Shown: positions 49,139 through 58,314 of the stretch, one piece after another
How positions within the stretch are numbered: the stretch's first letter is position 1
Layout: each line of letters begins with the position of its first letter
Source: Proluteimonas flavola
GTDB lineage: Bacteria; Pseudomonadota; Gammaproteobacteria; Xanthomonadales; Xanthomonadaceae
Direction: 5' to 3'
Assembly (NCBI RefSeq): GCF_021191705.1
Contig: NZ_JAIWPU010000006.1
Coordinates: 113,713 to 177,712, forward strand
Length of the DNA: 64,000 nucleotides
The notes under the pieces: model-generated
Databases searched by the model: none
What the model saw: the letters and a program-made list of their open reading frames with translations, nothing else
What the model was told of the DNA's origin: nothing
Made by a program: the position numbers and the translations under genes

Positions 49139-51697
49139 TCAGAACGCGCCGCCGAAGGTGAACTGCAGACGCTCGATCTCGTCGGCCTGCTTGATCAGCT
49201 CACCCGAGCCGCCGCGCACTTCCTTCTGCTGACGCAGCGGGTACGAGTAGCTGATCGAGATCGGACCGACCGGTGCACGCCACATCAGTGCGACGCCTGC
49301 CGACGCGCGCAACTCCTTCGCGTCCCAGCTGTCGACGTCCTTGTAGACGTTGCCGAAGTCGACGAACGCCGAGATGCGCGCGGCCGGCGACTTGATCAGC
49401 TGCGGGAAGAACATTTCCGCCGAACCGATGGTCTTGACCGCGCCGCCGATCGCCTGCAGGTAGCTGCTGCCGAATGCGCTCTCGCGCGGTCCCAGCGTGT
49501 TGTCGCGGAAACCGCGCACCGAGCGCGGACCGCCTGCGTAGAAGTTCTCGTAGAACGGGAGGCCGTTCGCGGTCAGCGTGCGCAGGTAGTCAGGCGACGA
49601 CAGGTCGCAGGGGTCGCTGGGGTCGGCACCCGGCACCTGGGTGTCGATCGTGCCGTCGCCATCGCTGTCCACGAAGGTCGGGGCGGTGAAACAGACGTTG
49701 CGCACGACATCGCTGCCATAGCTGTCGCCGTAGCCGAGTTCCGCGCGGGTGTTGAGCACGAGGTGGCGGTTGATCGGCCAGTACTTGGAAATCTCGTAGT
49801 TGAGCTTGTAGTACTCGGCGCTCGAGCCGGGCAGGGTGGTTTCCAGCGAGACGCGCTGCATCATGCCGCGGGTGGGCTGCAGATAGTCGTTGCGGGTGTC
49901 GCGCGCCCAGGCGAGTTCGCTGCGCCAGGCGTGGAAGGTGCGCGAACCGAAGGCATCGATGTAGTCGACGATCGATTCGGGCGAGGAACCGCGCCACGCG
50001 AAGATCTGGTTGCGGTCCACGCCGAACAGCAGCGAGATCGAGTCGTTCTCGGTCAGCGGAATGCCGAGGATCGCCTGGCCGGCGGCACTGGTCGACGAGT
50101 ACTGCGCGGTATTGAACTCGGAGTTGTCGAATTCGCGCCACCACAGGTTGTAGCCCAGCGACATGCCGCCGTCGGTGAAGTACGGATTCATGAAGGAGAA
50201 CGAATAGCGCTGCAGGTAGACGTTGCGCTGCGCTTCGACGGACACACGGTTGCCGCTGCCGAGGAAGTTGTTCTGCGACAGTTGCACCGACGTGGTCACG
50301 CCGGCGAGCTGCGAGTAGCCGAGGCCGAACACGAAGCTGCCCGACGTGGTCTCGGTGACGCTGAACACCACATCGACTTCGTCGTTGCTGCCGGGCACCG
50401 GCTGGCTTTCGACGTTGACGCTGCCCGATTCGAAGTAGCCCAGGCGCTGCAGGCGGACCTTGGAGCGGTCGACCGCGGCCTGCGAATACCAGGCGCCCTC
50501 GAACTGGCGCATCTCGCGGCGCATCACTTCGTCGGACGTGCGGCTGTTGCCCTTGAACTGGACGCGGCGCACCTGCACGCGCGGACCAGGCACGACCTGC
50601 AGGTTGATCGCGACCGTGCGGTTCTCGCGGTCGACTTCCGGAATCGGGTTCACCTGCGCGAACGCGTAGCCGATGTTGCCGAGCGTCGCGATGATCGCGT
50701 CGGAGCTCAGTTCCAGCAGCGCGCGGGAGAACACCTGGTCCTTCTGCACGAAGACCCGGCTGCGGATCTCCTCTTCCGGCAGCACCAGGTTGCCGGTGAG
50801 CTGCACGTCCGACACCTTGTAGATCTCGCCTTCGGTGACGCCGGCGGTGATGAACATGTCGGCCTTGTCGGGGCTGATCGAGACCTGGACGCTGTCCTCG
50901 CTGAAATCGATGTAGCCGCGGTCGAGATAGAAGTTGTGCAGCTTCTCGCGGTCGCCCTCGAGCTTCTCGCGCGAATACTGGTCGTCGCGGCGGTACCAGC
51001 TGAGCCAGTTCGACTCGCCCGATTCCCAGTTGTCGGTCAGCGTGTCGAGATCGTAGATCTCGTTGCCGACGATGTTGATGTGGCGGATCTTGGCCGCCTT
51101 GCCTTCCTCGACGTTGATCGCGATGTCGACGCGGTTGCGGTCGAGGCGCGAGACCGTCGGGGTGATCTTGACGTTGTACTTGCCGCGGTTGTTGTACTGG
51201 CGCACCAGTTCCTGGGTCACGCGGTCGAGGTCGAGGCGGTCGAAGGTCTCGCCTTCGGACAGGCCGATCTCGGTCAGGCCCTTGGTCAGGTCCTCGGTCT
51301 TGATGTCCTTGTTGCCGGTCAGCGTCAGGCGGTTGATCGCCGGGCGCTCGCTCACCGTGAACACCAGGATGTCGCCCTGGCGCGCGACCTGGATGTCCTC
51401 GAAGAAGCCGGTGCGGTACAGCGCACGGACCGCGTCGCTGATGCGCGTCGGGTTGACGGTGTCGCCACGCTCGACCGGCAGATAGGTGAACACGGTGCCG
51501 GCGCCGATGCGCTGCAGACCGTCGACACGGATGTCGCTGACCGTGAAGCTGCTGGCGCTCGAGGGTGCCAGCGGCGGCAGGGCGGCGGGCGCAGGCGCGG
51601 CAACAGGTGCGTTCGCGGCCGTCTGGGCCCAGGCCGGCGCGGCGATCACCGTGGCGAGGGCGAGGGCAAGCAGTCGGCGGTCAGGCATTCGCGTCAT
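49139..51697 (-). CDS. bamA: Outer-membrane protein assembly factor BamA
   Basis: BamA inserts beta-barrels into the outer membrane. The 852-residue precursor (E. coli 810) has a signal peptide (to about residue 25, IAAPAWAQ), five POTRA domains from [20 protein letters not shown] to [20 protein letters not shown], and a C-terminal 16-stranded barrel ending in LQFTFGGAF, the aromatic C-terminal signal. The barrel carries a Cys pair in a long loop ([19 protein letters not shown] ... [14 protein letters not shown]) containing an Asp-rich calcium-like stretch, [11 protein letters not shown]. The ATG at 51697 is used; another at 51688 is possible. rseP precedes by 67 bp. Confidence 0.97.
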   Translation of the reverse strand: MTRMPDRRLLALALATVIAAPAWAQTAANAPVAAPAPAALPPLAPSSASSFTVSDIRVDGLQRIGAGTVFTYLPVERGDTVNPTRISDAVRALYRTGFFEDIQVARQGDILVFTVSERPAINRLTLTGNKDIKTEDLTKGLTEIGLSEGETFDRLDLDRVTQELVRQYNNRGKYNVKITPTVSRLDRNRVDIAINVEEGKAAKIRHINIVGNEIYDLDTLTDNWESGESNWLSWYRRDDQYSREKLEGDREKLHNFYLDRGYIDFSEDSVQVSISPDKADMFITAGVTEGEIYKVSDVQLTGNLVLPEEEIRSRVFVQKDQVFSRALLELSSDAIIATLGNIGYAFAQVNPIPEVDRENRTVAINLQVVPGPRVQVRRVQFKGNSRTSDEVMRREMRQFEGAWYSQAAVDRSKVRLQRLGYFESGSVNVESQPVPGSNDEVDVVFSVTETTSGSFVFGLGYSQLAGVTTSVQLSQNNFLGSGNRVSVEAQRNVYLQRYSFSFMNPYFTDGGMSLGYNLWWREFDNSEFNTAQYSSTSAAGQAILGIPLTENDSISLLFGVDRNQIFAWRGSSPESIVDYIDAFGSRTFHAWRSELAWARDTRNDYLQPTRGMMQRVSLETTLPGSSAEYYKLNYEISKYWPINRHLVLNTRAELGYGDSYGSDVVRNVCFTAPTFVDSDGDGTIDTQVPGADPSDPCDLSSPDYLRTLTANGLPFYENFYAGGPRSVRGFRDNTLGPRESAFGSSYLQAIGGAVKTIGSAEMFFPQLIKSPAARISAFVDFGNVYKDVDSWDAKELRASAGVALMWRAPVGPISISYSYPLRQQKEVRGGSGELIKQADEIERLQFTFGGAF

Positions 51698-51764
51698 CTT
51701 TGGATCCGGGTAGGGGAGTGGTTCCGGCGCGGTGCGTGCGGCGGAATCCGGGTCGGGGCAGGTG

Positions 51765-53129
51765 TCAGCGCACGAGTTGGAGGATGTCGTTGTAGAACGC
51801 CAGGCCCATCAGGCTGGCCAGCAGGGCCAGGCCGACATATTGCCCGGCCATCATCGCGCGCTCGCTGACCGGGCTGCCTTTGACCAACTCGATAAGGTAA
51901 TACAAGAGGTGTCCCCCATCCAGCAGCGGGATGGGGAGGAGGTTCAGGATCGCCAGGCTCAGCGACAGCAACGCGAGGATCGTCAGGTACCACGCAGGCC
52001 CCTGGCCGGCATAGGTATTGGCCGCGCGCGCGATGGTGATCGGGCCCGCGACAGTGTTCTCGATCGCCACCCGGCCGCTGAAGGCGCGGCCGATCATGCC
52101 GACCAGCTGGCCGGTCAGATGGCCGACTTCATGGAACGCCGCCGGCACCGACGCGAGCACGCCGTACTGCTGCATCGCGTCCTTCGGCGGCAGCGGCAGG
52201 TCGCGCGGGGGCGCGATGCCGAAGGCCCAGTATTCACCGCGACCGTCGGGCAGTTCCATGCGCCTGGGGGTCATTTCCAGGGCAAGACGCTCGCCGTCGC
52301 GTTCCACTTCGACCATCGCCTGGCCGCCGCGGTCGCCCAGTGCCTGCACCAGCGGGCCGATGTCCTCGAACACCCGCACCGGGCTGCCGTCGATGGCGGT
52401 GAGCCGGTCGCCTTCGGCCAGCACGCCCCAGGCCGCGGATTCGGGCTCGACCCGCCCCACGACCGCCGGCAGCAGCAGATGCCGCGGCCACAGGCCGATC
52501 GCCGGGGCGATGCGGCGCTGGTCGAAGTCTTCGGGCAGTTCGGACAGGCGCAGTTCGCGGACCACGTCGCGGTCGCGTTCGTCGGTCACGCGCAGGGCGA
52601 CGTCCTGGCGGTCGAGCGCAGCGGGCAGCAGCGCCAGCTGCACCTCCATCCACGTCGGCGTCGCGCGATCGCCGACCGCGTCGATGCGATCGCCCGCGCG
52701 CAGGCCCGACGTCTCGGCGATGCCGCTGGCCTGGCCGACGACGGGCGCGTAATCGGGCCGACCGATGACGAACATCGCCCACAGCAGCACGACGCACAGG
52801 ATCAGGTTGGCGATCGGCCCGGCCGCGACGATGGCGATCCGCTTCCACACCGATGCGCGGTTGAAGGCCTCGTGCGCTTCGGCTTCCGGCACCGGGCCTT
52901 CGCGTTCGTCGAGCATCTTCACGTAGCCGCCCAGCGGAATCATCGCGATCTGGTAGACCGTGCCGTCCTTGCCGCGACGCGACCACAGCGCGCGGCCGAA
53001 GCCGATCGAAAAGCGCAGCACGCGCACGCCGCACCGGCGCGCGACCCAGTAATGGCCGAACTCGTGGAAGGTCACCAGCACGCCGAGGCTGACGATCAGC
53101 CACCACACCGAGCCGAAGAATTCAGACAT
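51765..53129 (-). CDS. rseP: RIP zinc metalloprotease RseP
   Basis: RseP is the intramembrane site-2 protease that cleaves anti-sigma factor RseA and releases sigma-E. The 454-residue protein has the zinc motif VTFHEFGHYW in the first helix (22-26), two periplasmic PDZ domains (SGLRAGDRIDAVGDRATPTW; ESAAWGVLAEGDRLTAIDGS) and the third ligand in LLPIPLLDGGHLLYYL near the C-terminus. Length and layout equal E. coli RseP (450). The ATG at 53129 is preferred; the frame opens one GTG codon earlier. It follows dxr after 9 bp. Placing envelope-stress protease and BamA side by side fits their joint role. Confidence 0.97.
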   Translation of the reverse strand: MSEFFGSVWWLIVSLGVLVTFHEFGHYWVARRCGVRVLRFSIGFGRALWSRRGKDGTVYQIAMIPLGGYVKMLDEREGPVPEAEAHEAFNRASVWKRIAIVAAGPIANLILCVVLLWAMFVIGRPDYAPVVGQASGIAETSGLRAGDRIDAVGDRATPTWMEVQLALLPAALDRQDVALRVTDERDRDVVRELRLSELPEDFDQRRIAPAIGLWPRHLLLPAVVGRVEPESAAWGVLAEGDRLTAIDGSPVRVFEDIGPLVQALGDRGGQAMVEVERDGERLALEMTPRRMELPDGRGEYWAFGIAPPRDLPLPPKDAMQQYGVLASVPAAFHEVGHLTGQLVGMIGRAFSGRVAIENTVAGPITIARAANTYAGQGPAWYLTILALLSLSLAILNLLPIPLLDGGHLLYYLIELVKGSPVSERAMMAGQYVGLALLASLMGLAFYNDILQLVR

Positions 53130-53138
53130 CACGCTTGC

Positions 53139-54317
53139 TCAATGGACGGCACCGGATTCGATCGCCTGCGTGGCGACGCTGCGCGCGCGCGCATCGGCAT
53201 CGCGCAGCACGGCCAGCGACGCCGCATCAGCGGCGGGAAGCGTGTCGAGCACATGCTCGACCAGCGTGGGAATGGCTAGAAAACGCAGGTGCCCCTGAAG
53301 AAAGGCTGAAACCGCCACTTCGTTCGCCGCGTTCAGCAGCGCCGGCGCAGTGCCGCCGGCCGCCAATGCGCCGCGGGCGAGCGCAAGGCAGGGGAATGCG
53401 TCGGTATCCGGCGCTTCGAAGTCGAGGCGGCCGTGGCGCAGCAGGTCCAGGCCTGCGACGCCGGATGCGATGCGATCCGGATACCCCAGCCCGACCGCGA
53501 GCGCGGTGCGCATGTCGGGCAATCCGAGCTGGGCGAGGGTGGAACCGTCGATGAATTCGACGAATGAGTGCACCAGGCTCTGCGGGTGCACCAGCACGTC
53601 GAGGCGCTCGACCGGCATCGCGAACAGATGATGCGCCTCGATCAGTTCCAGGCCCTTGTTCATCAGCGTGGCCGAATCGACCGAGATCTTCGGCCCCATC
53701 GACCACTTGGGATGCGCGACCGCCTGGGCGGGCGTCACGTCGGCCAGCGAGGCGCGGTCGCGACCGCGGAACGGGCCGCCGGACGCGGTCAGCACGATGC
53801 GGGCGACGCCGCTGCAGTCGCCGTCGGCAGGCAGGCACTGGTGGATCGCATTGTGCTCGCTGTCGATCGGCACGATGGTCGCGCCCGCGTCGCGCGCGGC
53901 CTGCATCATCAGCGCCCCGGCCAGCACCAGCGATTCCTTGTTGGCCAGCAGTACGCGCTTGCCGGCGCGCAGCGCGGCCAGTGTGGAATCGAGCCCGGCG
54001 GCACCGACGATCGCGGCGACGACGGTGTCGCAGGCGTCCGCATCGCCGGCGAGCGCGTCGAATGCGGGCATGCCGGCGTGCGGGGTCGTGGCGAGGCCGG
54101 CGTCGCGCAGCGCGGTCGCCAGCGCGTCGAGCCGCGTGGAATCGGCGATCACCGCGTGATCCGGCCGATGCGCCGCGCACAGCGCGACCAGCGCATCGAC
54201 GTTGCTGCCGGCCGCCAGCACGCTGGCGCGCAGGCGCTCGGGATGCCGGGCGACGACATCCAGCGCCGACGTTCCGATCGAGCCGGTGGCGCCGAACACG
54301 GCGACCTTGCGGATCAT
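53139..54317 (-). CDS. dxr: 1-deoxy-D-xylulose-5-phosphate reductoisomerase
   Basis: DXR makes MEP, the committed step of the non-mevalonate isoprenoid route. The 392-residue protein (E. coli IspC 398) starts [20 protein letters not shown] with the NADPH-binding GxTGSIG loop. It carries [19 protein letters not shown], the metal-binding [15 protein letters not shown] and the substrate-binding [20 protein letters not shown]. The ATG at 54317 matches the family; 42 residues upstream in frame are unrelated and Cys/Arg-rich. cdsA precedes by 43 bp and rseP follows by 9 bp. Confidence 0.97.
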   Translation of the reverse strand: MIRKVAVFGATGSIGTSALDVVARHPERLRASVLAAGSNVDALVALCAAHRPDHAVIADSTRLDALATALRDAGLATTPHAGMPAFDALAGDADACDTVVAAIVGAAGLDSTLAALRAGKRVLLANKESLVLAGALMMQAARDAGATIVPIDSEHNAIHQCLPADGDCSGVARIVLTASGGPFRGRDRASLADVTPAQAVAHPKWSMGPKISVDSATLMNKGLELIEAHHLFAMPVERLDVLVHPQSLVHSFVEFIDGSTLAQLGLPDMRTALAVGLGYPDRIASGVAGLDLLRHGRLDFEAPDTDAFPCLALARGALAAGGTAPALLNAANEVAVSAFLQGHLRFLAIPTLVEHVLDTLPAADAASLAVLRDADARARSVATQAIESGAVH

Positions 54318-54360
54318 GCGCGGCACGTCCGGCCGCGGCGCGCGCGTATGGGCTGCATCG

Positions 54361-55200
54361 TCAGAAGCCGAGCCAGATCTGGCCGAACGCGAACACCGGC
54401 AGCGCCGCCAGCACGCTGTCGAGGCGATCGAGCACGCCGCCATGGCCGGGAATCAGCGTGCCCGAATCCTTGGCGCCGACGTGACGCTTGAGCAGGCTCT
54501 CGAACAGATCGCCGACCACCGAGGCCAGCACGGTCAGCACCGCGACCAGAGCGACCAGCGGCAACTGCGCCACGGTCGCACCGGCCAAGGGTGCGAAGGC
54601 GACCGCGACGACCACGCCGGCGACGATGCCACCCACCAGGCCTTCGACGGTCTTGTTCGGACTGATGCGCGGCGCGAGCTTGCGCTTGCCGAACTTGCGG
54701 CCGGCGAAATAGGCACCGGTATCGGTGGCCCAGACGATCGCCAGCGCCAGCAGCAGCCAGCGGTTGCCGTGGCCGCCGTTTTCGCCGGCGTGGATCACGC
54801 ACAGCGCGGCCCAGGCGGGAATCACCGCCAGCGTGCCGGCGGCGAGCTTGAACACGCGCGCCCTGGTGTCGTGATCGGAGGCGAAGTCGTAGTGGCGCAG
54901 CCACAGCGTCGCCAGCAGCCACCAGGCGACGCCGGTCATGGCGAGGATCTTCAGCAGCACCAGCGAGCCGCCGCCGGTCGCCGAGGCCCAGACGACCGCC
55001 ACCATCAGCAGCAGATTGAGCGCCAGCAGTGCGGTGCGCGCGAGCGTGTCGTCGATGTCGGTCAGCCGCAGCCATTCCCACAGCGCGGCGAGGAAGACGA
55101 TCGCCGAGATGGCGGCCATCCACGGCGTGCTGAGCAGCAGCACGGCCGCGATCGCGACCGGCGCCATGATGAGGGCCGCGAGGATGCGGGTCGATGTCAT
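54361..55200 (-). CDS. cdsA: Phosphatidate cytidylyltransferase
   Basis: CdsA makes CDP-diacylglycerol from phosphatidate and CTP, feeding all phospholipids. The 279-residue integral membrane protein has about eight helices and the family signature near the C-terminus: [20 protein letters not shown], with metal-binding Asp residues, after [14 protein letters not shown]. The ATG at 55200 overlaps the uppS stop as ATGA, so translation is coupled. The 57-residue extension in frame upstream is the antisense of nothing conserved and is rejected. Position between uppS and dxr is standard. Confidence 0.96.
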   Translation of the reverse strand: MTSTRILAALIMAPVAIAAVLLLSTPWMAAISAIVFLAALWEWLRLTDIDDTLARTALLALNLLLMVAVVWASATGGGSLVLLKILAMTGVAWWLLATLWLRHYDFASDHDTRARVFKLAAGTLAVIPAWAALCVIHAGENGGHGNRWLLLALAIVWATDTGAYFAGRKFGKRKLAPRISPNKTVEGLVGGIVAGVVVAVAFAPLAGATVAQLPLVALVAVLTVLASVVGDLFESLLKRHVGAKDSGTLIPGHGGVLDRLDSVLAALPVFAFGQIWLGF

Positions 55201-55940
55201 GGGCGGCCCTCCCCGGGCGGTGCGTCCTGTGCGGTGGCGATCTGCTCGCCCGTCAGCCCGAAGCGTCGCTCGCGCGAGGCATAGACCTCCAGCGCCTGCT
55301 CGAGTTCCTCGACCCCGAGTTCGGGCCACAGGGTCTCGGTGAACCACAACTCGGTATAGGCCAGCTGCCACAACAGGAAGTTGCTGACGCGCAGGTCGCC
55401 ACCGGTGCGGATGAAGAGGTCCGGTGCCGGCAGGTCGGCCAGCGCGACGCGCGCGCCGAGCGCCGCTTCATCGATCTGTTCGGGGCGCAGGCGTCCGGCC
55501 GCGACATCCTCGGCGAGCGAACGCGCCGCCGACGCGATGTCCTGGCGTCCGCCATAGCTCGCGGCCACGCCGAGGGTCAGGCGCGTGTTGGCGGCGGTCA
55601 GCGCTTCGGCCGCGGCCATGCGGCTGCGGATAGCCTCGCTGAAGCGGCCGCGCTCGCCGATGAAACGCAGGCGTACGCCACGGCGGTGCAACTCGCCGAC
55701 TTCGCGGTCGAGGGCGCCCAGGAACAGCTTCATCAGCGCGCCGACTTCCTCGTCGGGGCGCCCCCAGTTCTCGCTCGAGAACGCGAACAGGGTCAGCGCG
55801 CCGACGCCGCGTTCGAGGCAGAAATCGATGCAGAGATTGACGGTGCGCGCGCCGGCACGGTGGCCGATCGCCCGCGGACGCTTGCGCCGCGCCGCCCAGC
55901 GCCCGTTGCCGTCCATGATGATGGCCACGTGCCTGGGCAC
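55197..55940 (-). CDS. uppS: Undecaprenyl diphosphate synthase
   Basis: UppS extends FPP with eight cis-IPP units to make the C55 carrier for peptidoglycan and O-antigen. The conserved start HVAIIMDGNGRWAARRKRPR carries the catalytic Asp. FAFSSENWGRPDEEV and the C-terminal DLFIRTGGDLRVSNFLLWQL and YTELWFTETLWPELG complete the signature. A GTG at 55940 (VPRHVAIIM) gives 247 residues, near E. coli (253). In-frame starts further up (GTG 55982 or beyond) would translate the gggattc repeat as SNPESRIPSP. Start choice is therefore uncertain by about 14 codons. It overlaps cdsA by 4 bp. Confidence 0.95.
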   Translation of the reverse strand: MPRHVAIIMDGNGRWAARRKRPRAIGHRAGARTVNLCIDFCLERGVGALTLFAFSSENWGRPDEEVGALMKLFLGALDREVGELHRRGVRLRFIGERGRFSEAIRSRMAAAEALTAANTRLTLGVAASYGGRQDIASAARSLAEDVAAGRLRPEQIDEAALGARVALADLPAPDLFIRTGGDLRVSNFLLWQLAYTELWFTETLWPELGVEELEQALEVYASRERRFGLTGEQIATAQDAPPGEGRP

Positions 55941-55950
55941 GTGGCCGGGA

Positions 55951-56070
55951 CTCGGGATTCGGGATTCGGGATTCGAAAGTACGGAATCCGGTGGGCGGGC
56001 AGCATCAATCAATGGCGTAGCTTCTCTGGCTCTGGCTGGGACCAGTCCCGAATCCCGAATTCCCAATCCC
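55951..56070. repeat. Paired gggattc inverted repeat between frr and uppS
   Basis: The left arm is three gggattc units (55951-55976). The right arm (56047-56070) is cccgaatcccgaattcccaa plus tccc, inverted to the left. They flank about 70 bp of unique sequence just upstream of uppS. The right arm is identical over 24 bp to part of the element at the lpxB start. Confidence 0.75.
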
Positions 56071-56079
56071 GTCGCTTGA

Positions 56080-56637
56080 TCAAACCGTCATCAGTTCCTG
56101 TTCCTTGGCCTTGACGACCTCGTCGACATCCTTGATCGCCGAATCGGTGATCTTCTGGATCTCGTCCTCGCTGCGGCGCACGTCGTCCTCGGAGACCAGT
56201 TTCTCCTTGAGGAGTTCCTTGATCTGCTGGTTGGCATCGCGGCGGATGTTGCGGATGGCGACCTTGGTGTCCTCGCCTTCGCCGTGCACGACCTTCGACA
56301 GTTCCTTGCGGCGCTCTTCGGTCAGCGCGGGCAGGTTGAGGCGGATCGTGGTGCCGGCGGTGTTCGGGGTCAGGCCGAGGTCGGAGCCCAGGATCGCCTT
56401 CTCGATGGCGCCGACGATCTGCTTCTCCCACGGCGTGATCATCAGCGAGCGCGCATCGGAGACCTGCACACTGGCGACCTGGTTGAGCGGCATCTCCGAC
56501 CCGTGGTAGTTGACCTTGATGTGATCGACCAGGGCACTCGTCGCACGGCCGGTGCGCACCTTGACCAGCGTGTGCTTGAGCGTTTCGACACTCTTGGCCA
56601 TGCGGGTCTGGGCGTCTTTCTTGATGTCGTTGAGCAT
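56080..56637 (-). CDS. frr: Ribosome recycling factor
   Basis: Frr splits the post-termination ribosome together with EF-G. The 185-residue product equals E. coli RRF (185). It begins [20 protein letters not shown]. The family core follows: [40 protein letters not shown] and [20 protein letters not shown], the tRNA-mimic three-helix bundle. It starts 106 bp after the pyrH stop. A gggattc inverted repeat separates it from uppS, about 9 bp past its stop, so transcription into uppS may be attenuated there. Confidence 0.98.
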   Translation of the reverse strand: MLNDIKKDAQTRMAKSVETLKHTLVKVRTGRATSALVDHIKVNYHGSEMPLNQVASVQVSDARSLMITPWEKQIVGAIEKAILGSDLGLTPNTAGTTIRLNLPALTEERRKELSKVVHGEGEDTKVAIRNIRRDANQQIKELLKEKLVSEDDVRRSEDEIQKITDSAIKDVDEVVKAKEQELMTV

Positions 56638-56743
56638 GGGCAGCTCCGGTCCGTGTGCGTAATCGGACGATTATAAGCGTCCGGGGCCGGCGACGGGGCC
56701 ACCACGTATGCGGCGGCGCGGCACGCAGCCGCGCGTGGGTGCG

Positions 56744-57472
56744 TCAGTTGCGGCCCTGCACCAGGGTGCCGATGGCTTCGCCACGCAGGATGCGCAGCAG
56801 CACGCCAGGCTGGCTCATGTCGAAGATGCGCAGCGGCAGGTCGGAGTCGCGCGCGAGCGCGAACGCCGCGGTGTCCATGACTTCCAGGCCCTGGCGCAGG
56901 ACCTCGTCGTAGGTCAGCTGCTCGTAGCGCCTGGCACCGGGCACCTTCTTCGGATCGGCGTCGTAGACGCCGTCGACCTTGGTCGCCTTGAGCAGCAGGT
57001 CGGCGCCGATCTCGATGCCGCGCAACGCGGCGCCCGAGTCGGTGGTGAAGAAGGGGCTGCCGACGCCGGCCGCGAAGATCGCGATGCGGCCCTTTTCCAT
57101 ATGGCGGATCGCGCGACGACGGATGTAGTCCTCGCAGACGTCGTTGATCTTGATCGCGCTCATCACCCGCGCACGCGCGCCGCGCTTCTCCAGTGCGTCC
57201 TGCATCGCCAGGGCGTTGATGACCGTGGCCAGCATGCCCATCTGGTCGCCGGTGACCCGGTCCATGCCGCCTGCCGCGAGGCCGGCGCCGCGGAAGATGT
57301 TGCCGCCGCCGATGACCAGGCCGACCTCGGCGCCGGCCTTCTGCGCTTCGATGACCTCGTCGGCCAGCCGGCCGATGACCTTGGGGTCGATCCCGTAGTC
57401 CTCGTCGCCCATCAGAGCCTCGCCGGACAACTTGAGCAGGACGCGGCGGTAGGCGAGGGGCGAGGACGACAT
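56744..57472 (-). CDS. pyrH: Uridylate kinase
   Basis: PyrH phosphorylates UMP to UDP, the first step from UMP toward all pyrimidine nucleotides and UDP-sugars. The 242-residue protein (E. coli 241) has the amino-acid-kinase P-loop [54 protein letters not shown] and [12 protein letters not shown]. The ATG at 57472 fits. Usually tsf lies directly upstream; here the 316 bp upstream hold no gene. A -10 (TAGAAT, 57503-57508) gives pyrH its own start, about 24 nt of leader. The cluster downstream (frr, uppS, cdsA, dxr, rseP, bamA and so on) is standard. Confidence 0.97.
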   Translation of the reverse strand: MSSSPLAYRRVLLKLSGEALMGDEDYGIDPKVIGRLADEVIEAQKAGAEVGLVIGGGNIFRGAGLAAGGMDRVTGDQMGMLATVINALAMQDALEKRGARARVMSAIKINDVCEDYIRRRAIRHMEKGRIAIFAAGVGSPFFTTDSGAALRGIEIGADLLLKATKVDGVYDADPKKVPGARRYEQLTYDEVLRQGLEVMDTAAFALARDSDLPLRIFDMSQPGVLLRILRGEAIGTLVQGRN

Positions 57473-57788
57473 GCGGTGACTCCAGGGCGAAGGACGGTCA
57501 GGATTCTAGGGGATCGACGCTGGACGTGCGCGACCGGATGTCCGGTTTCGGTGAGGAGCGCGCGGGCGCGTTGATCGTGGCGGCATCCCGATGGCGTTCG
57601 TGCGTCCGGAACCCTGCGAGGGGCGCGCGCAATGGTGCATCCCGTGAGATCGACGACTGCGGGCAGAACCGCCCCGCACGAACGGGCGCCCTGGAACTGG
57701 ACCGCCGGAGGACGGCGCCGCACGACGGGATGGCGTGCGCGACGGCAGTCGCTGCGCGACACACTCCGTGGGTCGGGCGTCCGGTCGG
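57473..57788. other. Non-coding gap where rpsB-tsf would be expected
   Basis: This 316-bp stretch upstream of pyrH holds the pyrH -10 and no supported gene. Open frames across it on both strands are Arg- and Pro-rich with no family resemblance. I see no repeat or tRNA in it. Confidence 0.6.
57503..57508 (-). promoter_or_regulatory. -10 box of pyrH
   Basis: The minus strand reads TAGAAT (five of six consensus bases) 30 nt before the pyrH ATG. No good -35 is visible. It fits a pyrH promoter freed from the usual rpsB-tsf transcript. Confidence 0.45.
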
Positions 57789-58067
57789 TCAGGCGTCCTT
57801 CGTCTTCCGGACCTTCGATGCCTTCGAGGCGTCGCCGCCTTCGGCGTCGTTCGTCGGCGGCGGGACAGCCGCGACGCGGCCATCGGCGTGTACGCGACGT
57901 TCGAATGCCGGGCCGGCGGTCAATGAGGCGTCGTTGCCTTCCGCCGAGCGGTTGTTGTCATGGGCGTACTCGTCGCCACGCGCGGCCTTGCGGTCGTTGA
58001 CCGCCACGTGATCCGCCTGCCGGGCCTGATCGGGATTGTGCGCGGATTCGGTCGGCTTGGGGCACAT
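57789..58067 (-). CDS. Small hydrophilic protein of unknown function
   Basis: A 92-codon frame starting with ATG at 58067 encodes a soluble, charged, low-hydrophobicity protein (MCPKPTESAHNPDQARQADH, DEYAHDNNRSAEGNDAS, then a Lys-rich end SKASKVRKTKDA). Third codon positions are nearly all G or C, as expected for a real gene here, while the two other frames are Arg-rich. No family, signal peptide or membrane segment is visible. The frame runs on upstream for 78 codons, but that part is less gene-like. No clear ribosome site precedes the ATG, so the start and even the gene remain uncertain. Confidence 0.55.
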   Translation of the reverse strand: MCPKPTESAHNPDQARQADHVAVNDRKAARGDEYAHDNNRSAEGNDASLTAGPAFERRVHADGRVAAVPPPTNDAEGGDASKASKVRKTKDA

Positions 58068-58314
58068 GGCGGCGGATATCGGGGGACGGGCCAACGACCA
58101 TGGGGCACGCCCCGACGCTGCGCCGTGAAGTCCGCGCCCGGCGCGGCGATGACCGGAGACGACAGCGCAATCGCGATGCGGCCCGGCACGCTCGAATTGC
58201 TCGATGGCGGCATCGCCACGACTGTGGATCGAGGTCGATGGCGTCCGCGCGTGGATGTACTGCGGCGGGGCCTCCCGACGCGCAACCGGTCGACATCGCA
58301 CAGCCCGGAAGCGG

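Noticed and set aside
57506..58011. Genes on either strand upstream of pyrH (125 and 161 codons)
   Set aside because: Arg/Pro/Ser-rich, no family, no ribosome site. Only the 92-codon frame at 57789-58067 has gene-like codon use.
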